Shown: positions 26,446-34,003 of the stretch, in pieces
Layout: every line of letters begins with the position of its first letter
Numbering within the stretch: position 1 is the stretch's first letter
DNA from: Marinilabiliaceae bacterium UBA5488
Lineage (GTDB): Bacteria; Bacteroidota; Bacteroidia; Bacteroidales; Marinilabiliaceae
Direction: 5' to 3'
DNA: 44,290 nucleotides
Assembly: GCA_002427105.1 (NCBI GenBank)
Contig: DIPM01000004.1
Span: 1-44,290 of the forward strand
Notes under the pieces: generated by a model
The model's input: the letters and a program-made list of their open reading frames with translations, nothing else
Told to the model about the DNA's origin: nothing
Databases searched by the model: none
Made by a program: the position numbers and the translations under genes

Positions 26446-27915
26446 TTATAATTGTTGCTCAAAAAATTCTTTAATCACCTCGCGGTCGTCGAAATGAGTG
26501 CGAACTCCATTTACCTCCTGGTAGGTCTCGTGCCCTTTCCCTGCCACCAAGACCACATCGCCCGCTTTGGCTATGCTGCAGGCTGTGCGAATAGCCTCCC
26601 GCCTGTTGGTGATGGACAAAACCTTTCCACGGTCTGCAAAGGAGATACCCTCCATCATCTGTTCTATTATAGTCTCGGGATTCTCACTGCGCGGATTATC
26701 AGAGGTGAGAATTACCTTAGTGCTTCCCTTTACTGCCTCGGCAGCCATTACAGGCCTTTTGAAAGGGTCGCGGTCGCCACCTGCTCCGACAACGGTAATC
26801 AGGCTATTGCCCTGACCACGTATCTCGTTGAGGGCTCCTATAATATTCTGAAGAGCATCGGGAGTGTGGGCATAATCAACAACCGCCGTAATTCCGCCGG
26901 CCGATCTGATAGTTTCAAATCTTCCATCAACAGGTCTGAGCTTGCTCAATGCAGCAATCAGCTCATCAGGCTTCCACTTAAGCATATAGCCTGCACCGTA
27001 AACCGCGGCCAGATTGGATGCGTTAAATCTTCCAATAAAGGGAGTCCACATCTCCTGCCCCATAATTTCCAAATGCATCCCTTCAAAAAGACTTTCTATC
27101 ACTTTAACTCTAAAATCGGCCATCGAACGTAAAGAGAAAGTCTTAAGCCCGGCTTTGCAGTTCTGAGTCATTACCTGAGCATTCCTGTCATCAGCGTTGA
27201 CCAGTGCAAAGGCATCTTTCTTCAACTCATCAAAAAACCCTTTTTTCGCCTTCAGATAGGCATCAAAAGTAAGGTGATAATCTAAATGATCGTGAGTAAT
27301 ATTTGTGAATATCCCCCCGCTGAAGTCTATTTCTGCTATGCGCTTTTGCACTACTGAATGAGAGCTAACCTCCATAAAACAGTAGTCGCATCCAGCATCA
27401 ACCATCTGCCTTAACAATGCTTGCAAGGTCAATGCATCGGGCGTTGTATGCGTGGCTTCGACCTGCTTTTTGTCAACATAGTTGGCTACAGTCGAAAGCA
27501 ATCCTGCCTTATACCCAAGCTCGGCCGCTAATCTGTATAAGAGCGTAGCCACTGTAGTCTTGCCGTTGGTACCGGTAACACCCACCACCTTAATATCCGA
27601 AGAGGGATAATCATAATGCACAGCGGCAAGCCTGGCAAGTGCTTCTGAGCTGTCAGAAACAAGCATGTAGCTAACCCCGCTTTCGGTAATTGAAGGAAGC
27701 TCCTCACAAACCACAGCCCTGCATCCGGCCTCTATAGCCTTTGGAATATAAAGATGTCCGTCGGTCTTAGAGCCGCGAACCGCCACGAAAATCTTACCCT
27801 CGCCGGCTCTCCGTGAGTCAAATGTTATTTCCCTAATTGGAAGCTCTGCATTTGCCACCTCTGCTCTAAGGTTCAACACTTTAATATATTCACTCAACTG
27901 CTTCATAGTCTTCAT
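26446..27915 (-). CDS. murE: UDP-MurNAc-tripeptide ligase MurE (meso-DAP type)
   Basis: This cytoplasmic ligase of about 489 residues adds the third stem amino acid. The ATP loop is GVTGTNGKTTVATLL. The DNPR motif at residues 406-409 (TSDNPRSENPE) is the signature of enzymes that add meso-diaminopimelate rather than lysine. FTNITHDHLDYH and VVDYAHTPDALQNI are also present. I chose ATG 27915 as start, because the longer frame begins with TTG at 27948 inside the end of ftsI and adds only 11 residues. An AGGCAG sequence lies about 10 bases upstream of 27915. Confidence 0.95.
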   Translation of the reverse strand: MKTMKQLSEYIKVLNLRAEVANAELPIREITFDSRRAGEGKIFVAVRGSKTDGHLYIPKAIEAGCRAVVCEELPSITESGVSYMLVSDSSEALARLAAVHYDYPSSDIKVVGVTGTNGKTTVATLLYRLAAELGYKAGLLSTVANYVDKKQVEATHTTPDALTLQALLRQMVDAGCDYCFMEVSSHSVVQKRIAEIDFSGGIFTNITHDHLDYHLTFDAYLKAKKGFFDELKKDAFALVNADDRNAQVMTQNCKAGLKTFSLRSMADFRVKVIESLFEGMHLEIMGQEMWTPFIGRFNASNLAAVYGAGYMLKWKPDELIAALSKLRPVDGRFETIRSAGGITAVVDYAHTPDALQNIIGALNEIRGQGNSLITVVGAGGDRDPFKRPVMAAEAVKGSTKVILTSDNPRSENPETIIEQMMEGISFADRGKVLSITNRREAIRTACSIAKAGDVVLVAGKGHETYQEVNGVRTHFDDREVIKEFFEQQL

Positions 27916-27940
27916 ATTAATCTGCCTATATACGGCATCT

Positions 27941-30052
27941 CTATTCAAGCCTTATAAAAATAGTACTGCCGGGACGCACTCTTGATCCTGCCTGCTGTGA
28001 CTGATGTACAACTCGTCCTACACCTTGTAAATGCACTTGCAAACCTATATTTTCAAGTATCGACAGCGCATCTTTCGCGCCCATGCCGATAACCGCCGGA
28101 ACCAGACCACCCGGGACGGGCTTGGGACGAAAAACTACGCCGCTATCCGAAGCCATCGTTGATATCCAGTCGCTGACAGGATGCCGCTCGTAAACAGGAT
28201 AGTCCAATTCTTCAAAAATAGTAGCTAAATCACTCACCCTTCCGCCCTTAGAATAAGGATAAACGCTGTTTTCTGAGCTCTCATCCCACTCCGATTCTAC
28301 CACAAAATCAAAACCCGTAGCATAAACGCGGTCAGCAATCTCTCTAAAAACCGATCCGGCAACTATATTACCGTAATAAACATTATTCGATGGTGAAGTA
28401 ACAACAACAATGCACGAGTAGCGAGGGCGCTCGGCCGGAAAATATCCCACAAAGGAAGCCTGATACTCTACTCCCCCGCTTTGATAACCCTGGGTTCCCT
28501 TTGCCACCTGTGCCGTACCGGTTTTGCCGGCTATTGAGTAGTTACTGTTTCGTATATTTCTGGCCGTTCCCCGTTCAACCACTCCAAGCAGCAACTGATG
28601 AGCTGTTTCAATAGTTGTTTTCGATGCCAGCGAACTGTTAAGCACAGTAGGCGAATATCTTTCCACAATTTTTCCATGGCGACTTAAACCCTTAACAAAC
28701 ATAGGCTTAACCATTTTTCCGTTGTTGGCAACGGAATTATAGAAAGTCAAGGTTTGCAAGGGAGTCATCTGAACCTCATATCCTATTGACATCCACGGGA
28801 GGGTAACACCCGACCACAAATTATCACCGGGATACTTCATCACCGGACGGCCCTCACCCTTTATCTCAATTCCCAAAGGTTTGTTAAGACCCATATTGTA
28901 AAGCCTGTCAACAAAGCGCCGCGGGTTATCCTTATAGTTTTCATAAATAATCTTGGATATACCAATGTTGGACGACTTCTCAAACACTTCAGCAACACTT
29001 AGCCAGCCGTATCCTCCTTGCTGACTGTCGCGCATAATGCGGTCATAATACCTATAAGCACCATTACCGGTATCAACTGAGTCGTTAATCCTTATTGCCC
29101 CATCTTCAAGCGCCGCCATTATAGCAGCAAGTTTGAAGGTCGAACCCGGCTCTGCCGATTCACCAATGGCATAATTAAAATGATCCTCTACATACACACC
29201 CGAACTCAGACGATGCAGGTTTACCATAGCCTTAACAGCCCCTGTCTGAACCTCCATCAAAATAGCAACGCCGTGATGCGCGTTGTGCTTCACGAGCTGT
29301 TTACGCAAAGCATGTTCGGCAACGTCCTGAATCCCGATATCAAGAGTAGTAACTATATCAAAGCCATCAATCGGTGGACTTACTACCTCAGGCACCCACC
29401 TGCCGGAAATTCGCTTCATCACACTGGTTCCGGGCGTTCCCCGCAACAAATCATCGTAAGCACGCTCAAGACCCAACATCCCGCCTTTTGAGCTTTCGCC
29501 ATAAAGCTTGCCGATAGTTCGCGATGCCAGTGTGCCAAAAGGCTGCTTTCGCTGGTCATACTGCTCGGGAATAAACCCGCCCTTATTGCGACCATCTCTA
29601 AAAAGCGGAAACTTATTAACCACCTGCAATTCGGTATATGAAATACGCCTGGGGTGAACAAGGTGATAACGCCGGCCCCTCTGGCGCGCCAGTTGCAAAT
29701 CACGCTTGTAGGCAGCGGCGCTCTTGTCTCTGAAGAAATTTGACAGGAGATATGATAAGGAGTCAATCCCTGAATTAAAAGCTCTGTCGTTGAGTCCTTC
29801 TGCCAACAAATCCATATAAAGCCTGTAGGATGGTACCGAGCAGGCAAGCTTCATTCCATGCACATCCAGAATATCGCCGCGGTTTGGCTCTACGATATTC
29901 TCACTGCGTTCAAGCTCGCGCGAGGCTGCTTTCCACTTATCGGCTTTGAAGACCTTGAGCGATATAAGCTCTATAATTAACCACAAAGCAAGCCCCAGGA
30001 AAAAGAGATAGACTACTCCTACCCTGAACATGATGCTTTTTTTTATGGTCAT
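27941..30052 (-). CDS. ftsI: Septal penicillin-binding protein FtsI with PASTA domain
   Basis: This 703-residue class B transpeptidase cross-links septal peptidoglycan in the periplasm. It has one N-terminal transmembrane helix (about 8-30) and a dimerisation domain. The penicillin-binding domain has Ser304 and Lys307 of SxxK (EPGSTFKLA), the SxN triad at 360-362 (KSSNIGIS) and the KTG motif at Lys510 (AGKTGTAQ). The last 65 or so residues form one PASTA domain (VPAVIGMGAKDALSILENIG). That tail is common in Bacteroidota and Firmicutes septal PBPs and absent in E. coli FtsI. It is followed closely by murE. Confidence 0.96.
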   Translation of the reverse strand: MTIKKSIMFRVGVVYLFFLGLALWLIIELISLKVFKADKWKAASRELERSENIVEPNRGDILDVHGMKLACSVPSYRLYMDLLAEGLNDRAFNSGIDSLSYLLSNFFRDKSAAAYKRDLQLARQRGRRYHLVHPRRISYTELQVVNKFPLFRDGRNKGGFIPEQYDQRKQPFGTLASRTIGKLYGESSKGGMLGLERAYDDLLRGTPGTSVMKRISGRWVPEVVSPPIDGFDIVTTLDIGIQDVAEHALRKQLVKHNAHHGVAILMEVQTGAVKAMVNLHRLSSGVYVEDHFNYAIGESAEPGSTFKLAAIMAALEDGAIRINDSVDTGNGAYRYYDRIMRDSQQGGYGWLSVAEVFEKSSNIGISKIIYENYKDNPRRFVDRLYNMGLNKPLGIEIKGEGRPVMKYPGDNLWSGVTLPWMSIGYEVQMTPLQTLTFYNSVANNGKMVKPMFVKGLSRHGKIVERYSPTVLNSSLASKTTIETAHQLLLGVVERGTARNIRNSNYSIAGKTGTAQVAKGTQGYQSGGVEYQASFVGYFPAERPRYSCIVVVTSPSNNVYYGNIVAGSVFREIADRVYATGFDFVVESEWDESSENSVYPYSKGGRVSDLATIFEELDYPVYERHPVSDWISTMASDSGVVFRPKPVPGGLVPAVIGMGAKDALSILENIGLQVHLQGVGRVVHQSQQAGSRVRPGSTIFIRLE

Positions 30053-30064
30053 ATCAACGCTCCT

Positions 30065-30448
30065 TTATTTTTCAACTCTCAATAATCGCGGGGGACTCTT
30101 CAACACTTCCAACTCCAGTCCCGCATCATTAACTTTACTCACCACCTCCGACTGCCTGCTCATCTGCATCAGCTCCGAAGAAGTAGTTATTGCCTCGTAC
30201 TTGAGTTCCTGCAACTCGCGGTTAAGCCCTACCTGTTCTTTTAAAAGCTTTTCAACAGCATAGTGATTATTGATATAAATAAATGCCAAAATCACTACAA
30301 ACACGAAGTATGGCCATTGCTTCACCAGCGAGCTGCTGCTAAAAAACCGTCCGTTAATAAACTCTTTAAAGGTATATCCTTTGATATCCTGCAAAGCCTC
30401 ATTGCCCGACTCAAACTCCTCGTATTTCTTGCGCTTCTTAAACATCAT
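30065..30448 (-). CDS. ftsL: Cell division protein FtsL
   Basis: This protein of about 127 residues has a charged N-terminal tail (KKRKKYEEFE), one hydrophobic segment (WPYFVFVVILAFIYINN) and a predicted coiled coil after it (VEKLLKEQVGLNRELQELKYE). This is the layout of FtsL, which joins FtsQ and FtsB in the divisome and activates FtsW/FtsI. Sequence identity between FtsL proteins is low, so the call rests on architecture and on the slot between rsmH and ftsI. I prefer ATG 30448 (or the adjacent ATG at 30445) over TTG 30466. Its start overlaps rsmH by 11 bases. Confidence 0.85.
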   Translation of the reverse strand: MMFKKRKKYEEFESGNEALQDIKGYTFKEFINGRFFSSSSLVKQWPYFVFVVILAFIYINNHYAVEKLLKEQVGLNRELQELKYEAITTSSELMQMSRQSEVVSKVNDAGLELEVLKSPPRLLRVEK

Positions 30449-31358
30449 TATTGTTTCTTTGTCCAATTCTTAGTTTAGCACTGCGAGCACGCGGATTAAG
30501 CTCTATTTCAGCTTCCGTAGGAACAATAACCTTCCTTGTTAGCAAATCAAAAGGCAGATTAGAATGTCCGTAAACATCTGTTTCGACTTGCGATTTTTCA
30601 ACATCCCCGCTGCGCAGAAAGTTTTTTACCAGCCTGTCTTCAAGCGAGTGGTAGGACATTACAACCAGACGACCGCCGGGCTTTAATACCTCAACTGAAC
30701 TGCTAAGCATTTCGCGCAAAGCATCCAACTCACCGTTTACCTCAATGCGCAGCGCCTGAAACACTTGTCCCATAAAACGTGATGCATCCTTTCGGGGTGC
30801 AAACTTCGATGCCAGCTCCTTTAATTCTGAAGTTAGCGTGAAGGGCTTTTCCGACCTGAATTTCAAAATTTCAGATACCAGCTTATGTGCCGATGAAATC
30901 TCCCCATAAGTCCTGAATATATGCACCAGCCTTCTCTCGTCGGCAGTGTTAAGCAAATCGGCAGCAGTCTGACCGCTGTTTTGATTCATGCGCATATCCA
31001 GAGCGCCTTCATAACGGAAGGAAAAGCCGCGATCGGCCGAGTCGAAATGATGAGACGACACCCCCAAATCGGCCAAAATACCATCCACAGGAATAGCATC
31101 AAGATATTTGGCAAAATGATAGAGATACCTGAAATTATGGCGTACAAACTCTACCCTTTTATCATCAATCCGGTTTTCCCATGCATCCTCATCCTGGTCA
31201 AAAACAATCAAGCGACCCTTAGGCCCCAGTTTCTCAAGTATAGCCCTGCTATGACCGCCTCCGCCAAAAGTCAAATCAACATATCGACCCCCGGGCTTGA
31301 TGTCCAAACCTTCAATGCATTGTTGCAGCAACACCGGTGTATGATAATTTGACTTCAT
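30438..31358 (-). CDS. rsmH: 16S rRNA m4C1402 methyltransferase RsmH
   Basis: This 306-residue SAM-dependent enzyme (formerly MraW) N4-methylates C1402 in the ribosomal P site. The SAM-binding motif is YVDLTFGGGGHSRAIL, and the family signature ILADLGVSSHHFDSADRGFSFR and the late YHSLEDRLVKNFLR motif are present. The length is normal. It is the second dcw gene, 29 bases after mraZ, and overlaps ftsL. Confidence 0.96.
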   Translation of the reverse strand: MKSNYHTPVLLQQCIEGLDIKPGGRYVDLTFGGGGHSRAILEKLGPKGRLIVFDQDEDAWENRIDDKRVEFVRHNFRYLYHFAKYLDAIPVDGILADLGVSSHHFDSADRGFSFRYEGALDMRMNQNSGQTAADLLNTADERRLVHIFRTYGEISSAHKLVSEILKFRSEKPFTLTSELKELASKFAPRKDASRFMGQVFQALRIEVNGELDALREMLSSSVEVLKPGGRLVVMSYHSLEDRLVKNFLRSGDVEKSQVETDVYGHSNLPFDLLTRKVIVPTEAEIELNPRARSAKLRIGQRNNNDV

Positions 31359-31387
31359 TGCAAAGCTTTAAATTTGTTTCAAGCCTC

Positions 31388-31837
31388 CTACTCAGAATCT
31401 CCTAAAAGCAATTCGGCCTGACCTGCTAATCCTGCAGGATTGTCAATAATAGCCCGGTAGGCCTCGTCCGACCAAAGCTCAATATATCTGTCAACCCCAA
31501 CAAGTATCACATCACGCTTTACGCCGACCTGCTCCATTAAGCGACGTGGCACCAAAAAACGCCCGTTGCCATCTAAGGACAGTTCAGCTGAAGCCCTGAA
31601 AAAGTCACGCAAAAACTGCTTATGCTCACGCTTGTAGGGGTTTAACTTTTGTCGCAAACGGCCAAGTTCCTCCTCCCAATATGAATAAGGGTAAAGCACA
31701 AGGCAATTTTCAAACAAGTCACGACGCACCACAAAACGCGTATTGTCCTGCCCCACAGCCTTTTTGAAGGCTGCCGGCAACACGATGCGTCCCTTTGCAT
31801 CAGGCTTGCATTCAAAATCACCTATAAACGTGGCCAT
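31388..31837 (-). CDS. mraZ: Transcriptional regulator MraZ
   Basis: This protein of about 149 residues has two AbrB-like swapped-hairpin domains: GDFECKPDAKGRIVLPAAFK and, later, SAELSLDGNGRFLVPRRLM. MraZ binds repeated TGGGN boxes upstream of its own operon in E. coli and some other bacteria. The ATG at 31837 gives the usual MATFIGDF start. The frame is open further upstream but that part is AT-rich and unlike the family. Three box-like repeats lie 42-66 bases upstream. Confidence 0.94.
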   Translation of the reverse strand: MATFIGDFECKPDAKGRIVLPAAFKKAVGQDNTRFVVRRDLFENCLVLYPYSYWEEELGRLRQKLNPYKREHKQFLRDFFRASAELSLDGNGRFLVPRRLMEQVGVKRDVILVGVDRYIELWSDEAYRAIIDNPAGLAGQAELLLGDSE

Positions 31838-31859
31838 TACAATTATATACTTTAGCTGG

Positions 31860-31890
31860 TAAAGGTATATAATTTTCATCCCACAATCAA
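31860..31890 (-). promoter_or_regulatory. Candidate dcw operon promoter
   Basis: On the minus strand, TACCTTTA (31867 to 31860) matches seven of eight positions of TAnnTTTG, and TTG (31890 to 31888) lies 20 bases upstream. The -7 element ends 22 bases before the mraZ start. The MraZ boxes cover the -33 region, which would suit repression. Confidence 0.45.
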
Positions 31891-31903
31891 CCACTTTAAC
31901 CCA
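31879..31903 (-). promoter_or_regulatory. MraZ-box repeats upstream of mraZ
   Basis: On the minus strand, TGGGT (31903 to 31899), TGGTT (31893 to 31889) and TGGGA (31883 to 31879) are separated by 5-base spacers, giving an exact 10-bp period. This matches the known TGGGN-N5 repeat array bound by MraZ. The middle box has one deviation. Confidence 0.7.
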
Positions 31904-32161
31904 CAATTTTGAATTTATTTGCAAAATGAAGCTATAAGGCAACGGAAGCACTGCTATTCTAATTTGCTAACCGCCGCTCGGCGTAGTCTTGTGTGTAGGA
32001 AAATGCGTTGGGTGACTACGTCGAATCTTGTGCGGCAGCAAGCGTAAAAACCTTAAAAGTCCCACGCCAGTCCATAAAACTTCAACTCACGACCTGTAAT
32101 TAACAATAACCGGACAATAATATTAATTTTGCACTATTGAGTACTATAAAAACAACAGGCT
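31904..32161. other. Intergenic region between mraZ and the acyltransferase
   Basis: No coding frame, tRNA or terminator is recognisable here. The middle part (31971-32050) is clearly more GC-rich than its AT-rich flanks and holds a small hairpin, CGCC (31972-31975) with GGCG (31980-31983). It also holds an inverted pair CGTAGTC (31982-31988) and GACTACG (32014-32020). It may be a dispersed repeat or a small RNA. Confidence 0.45.
32124..32131 (+). promoter_or_regulatory. Candidate -7 element of the acyltransferase operon
   Basis: TAATTTTG matches TAnnTTTG exactly, 30 bases before the GTG start. No clear -33 element is seen. Confidence 0.4.
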
Positions 32162-33016
32162 GTGAACTCAGAAGATAAGGATAAACTAAAGGAAGAAAGC
32201 AAGTTGCTGATTGACGTGGAAAAAGTTATAGCAAGCAAGAACCCTGCTTTGCTGCGCTATATTCCCCGTTTTATTATCAGCTTTTTAAAAAGACTGATTC
32301 ACCAGGACGACGTGAATCGCATAATCATTCAAAACACCCACCTCAAGGGTATAGATTTTGGCGAAGCTATACTCAAGGATTTTGGGGCGACATACAAGGT
32401 AATAGCTTTGGATAAGCTGGATGCCAATGGCCGCTACCTCTTTGCATCCAATCATCCATTAGGAGGCATGGATGGTATTGCCTTAATTTGTGCCGTGGGA
32501 CAAAGATTCAAAAATATCAAATTCCCGGTCAATGATCTTTTACTCAATATCAAAGGTCTGAATAATATCTTTTTGCCTATCAACAAGCACGGTGCGCACT
32601 CCAAAGCAGCAGCTGCAGTTCTGGAGGAAACCTTTGCTTCTGAGGCGCAAATACTCTTTTTCCCCGCGGGACTGGTTAGCAGAAAGCAAAAAGGAGGAAT
32701 AATAAAGGATCTTGAGTGGAAAAAAAAGTTTGTACAAAAAGCTATACAGCATAAGCGCGACATAGTCCCGGTGCATATTGACGGGCAAAACACCAATACC
32801 TTCTACAATCTGGCTAAATGGCGTAAACGCCTTAAGATAAAGGCAAATTTAGAAATGCTTTGGCTTCCCGATGAGATGTTTAAGCAAAAAGGTAAAAAAC
32901 TGACCCTGCGCTTTGGCGAGCCTATTCCATGGCAAAGTCTTGAAGAACAAAAGGATGCCTCAGTAGCGGCCGAAAAAATCAAGGAAATTGTATATGGCTT
33001 GTCTAAAAACGATTAA
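32162..33016 (+). CDS. glsA: PlsC-like lipid O-acyltransferase, GlsA/OlsA type
   Basis: This 284-residue acyltransferase probably adds a second acyl chain to an N-acylated amino-acid lipid. The catalytic block is ASNHPLGGMDG, with His98 and Asp104. That spacing, HX5D rather than the HX4D of PlsC, is typical of the NHPLGG branch found next to OlsB-like genes. A second motif, FFPAGLVSRKQKGG, takes the place of the FPEGTRS motif. In Bacteroides thetaiotaomicron, GlsA and GlsB together make glycine lipids. The pairing with an OlsB-like gene 31 bases downstream supports that role here. The start is GTG 32162. An ornithine-lipid product cannot be excluded. Confidence 0.75.
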   Translation: MNSEDKDKLKEESKLLIDVEKVIASKNPALLRYIPRFIISFLKRLIHQDDVNRIIIQNTHLKGIDFGEAILKDFGATYKVIALDKLDANGRYLFASNHPLGGMDGIALICAVGQRFKNIKFPVNDLLLNIKGLNNIFLPINKHGAHSKAAAAVLEETFASEAQILFFPAGLVSRKQKGGIIKDLEWKKKFVQKAIQHKRDIVPVHIDGQNTNTFYNLAKWRKRLKIKANLEMLWLPDEMFKQKGKKLTLRFGEPIPWQSLEEQKDASVAAEKIKEIVYGLSKND

Positions 33017-33047
33017 TTTTGCTTCGGCTTTAAAAAAAATAAAATAA

Positions 33048-33998
33048 ATGGAGTTTATGAAACCGGTAATACCACCCGTGCCCGTTGAAGTATTGGAAGC
33101 TGAACTTACAAAAGAGCTTTTTGTAAGAAAGACCAATAAAGGTGACAACAGAATATATGATTTCGCGGCCAACGAGGCCCCTAATCTGCTTCGTGAGGTG
33201 GGACGCCTGCGGGAACTGACCTTCAGGGCTGCAGGAGGAGGCACAGGCAAAGAACTCGACCTTGACGAGTTCGACACCAGTGAGGTTCCCTATCGGCAGT
33301 TGATAGTGTGGAACCCTGTTGAAAAAGAAATACTTGGAGGATACCGCTATATTATGGGAGATCGCCTTGCCGTCAACCGCTATGGCGAGCTGGAAATTGC
33401 AACTGCCGAGTTGTTTAATTTTTCGGATGAGTTTATTCACGACTACCTGCCTTACACCATAGAGCTTGGCCGCTCCTTTGTACAGCCTCACTACCAGTCG
33501 AGCAAGATGGGCGCTAAAAGCCTGTTTGCCCTGGATAATTTATGGGATGGACTCGGCTCTCTGATGGTCAATAACCCCCACATGAAATACTTCTTTGGAA
33601 AGGTAACCATGTACACCCAGTCAAATCAGGAGGCCCGTGATCTGGTCCGCACCTTTATGGGCATCTATTTCAGAGACAAAAAAAATCTGGTTTACCCAAA
33701 GAATCCTGTTATTTCGACAATATCGCCCGAGGAGGTAAGTAAAATATTCAGCGGAAACTCATATACAGAAGATTATAAGATACTAAGCAAGCGAGTAAGG
33801 GAACTTAATGAGACTATTCCTCCGCTTATCAACGCCTATATGAGTCTATCGCCTTCGATGAAGACTTTTGGAACCTCCGTTAACGATGGCTTTGGCGATG
33901 TCGAAGAAACAGGCATAATCATTACTATCAAAGAGGTTTACGAAGCTAAAGTTAATCGTCACGTGGACACATACGACCCGAACGATAAGCACGACTAA
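33048..33998 (+). CDS. glsB: OlsB/GlsB-type N-acyltransferase
   Basis: This 316-residue protein belongs to the GNAT-fold group of acyl-ACP-dependent N-acyltransferases (OlsB, GlsB, acyl-homoserine-lactone-synthase-like). The motifs are LRELTFRAAGGGTGKELDLD, then ILGGYRYIMGD and the hallmark ELGRSFVQPHYQ. In Bacteroides, GlsB acylates the amino group of glycine as the first step of glycine-lipid synthesis. ATG 33048 and ATG 33057 are both possible starts. A perfect TAnnTTTG match (33014-33021) overlaps the previous stop codon, so an internal promoter is possible. The flavoprotein gene begins 5 bases downstream. Confidence 0.75.
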   Translation: MEFMKPVIPPVPVEVLEAELTKELFVRKTNKGDNRIYDFAANEAPNLLREVGRLRELTFRAAGGGTGKELDLDEFDTSEVPYRQLIVWNPVEKEILGGYRYIMGDRLAVNRYGELEIATAELFNFSDEFIHDYLPYTIELGRSFVQPHYQSSKMGAKSLFALDNLWDGLGSLMVNNPHMKYFFGKVTMYTQSNQEARDLVRTFMGIYFRDKKNLVYPKNPVISTISPEEVSKIFSGNSYTEDYKILSKRVRELNETIPPLINAYMSLSPSMKTFGTSVNDGFGDVEETGIIITIKEVYEAKVNRHVDTYDPNDKHD

Positions 33999-34003
33999 TA
34001 GAT

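Noticed and set aside
31904..32161. tRNA or small protein gene in the mraZ spacer
   Set aside because: No cloverleaf with a conserved T-arm or acceptor stem could be drawn, and all frames are short and interrupted.
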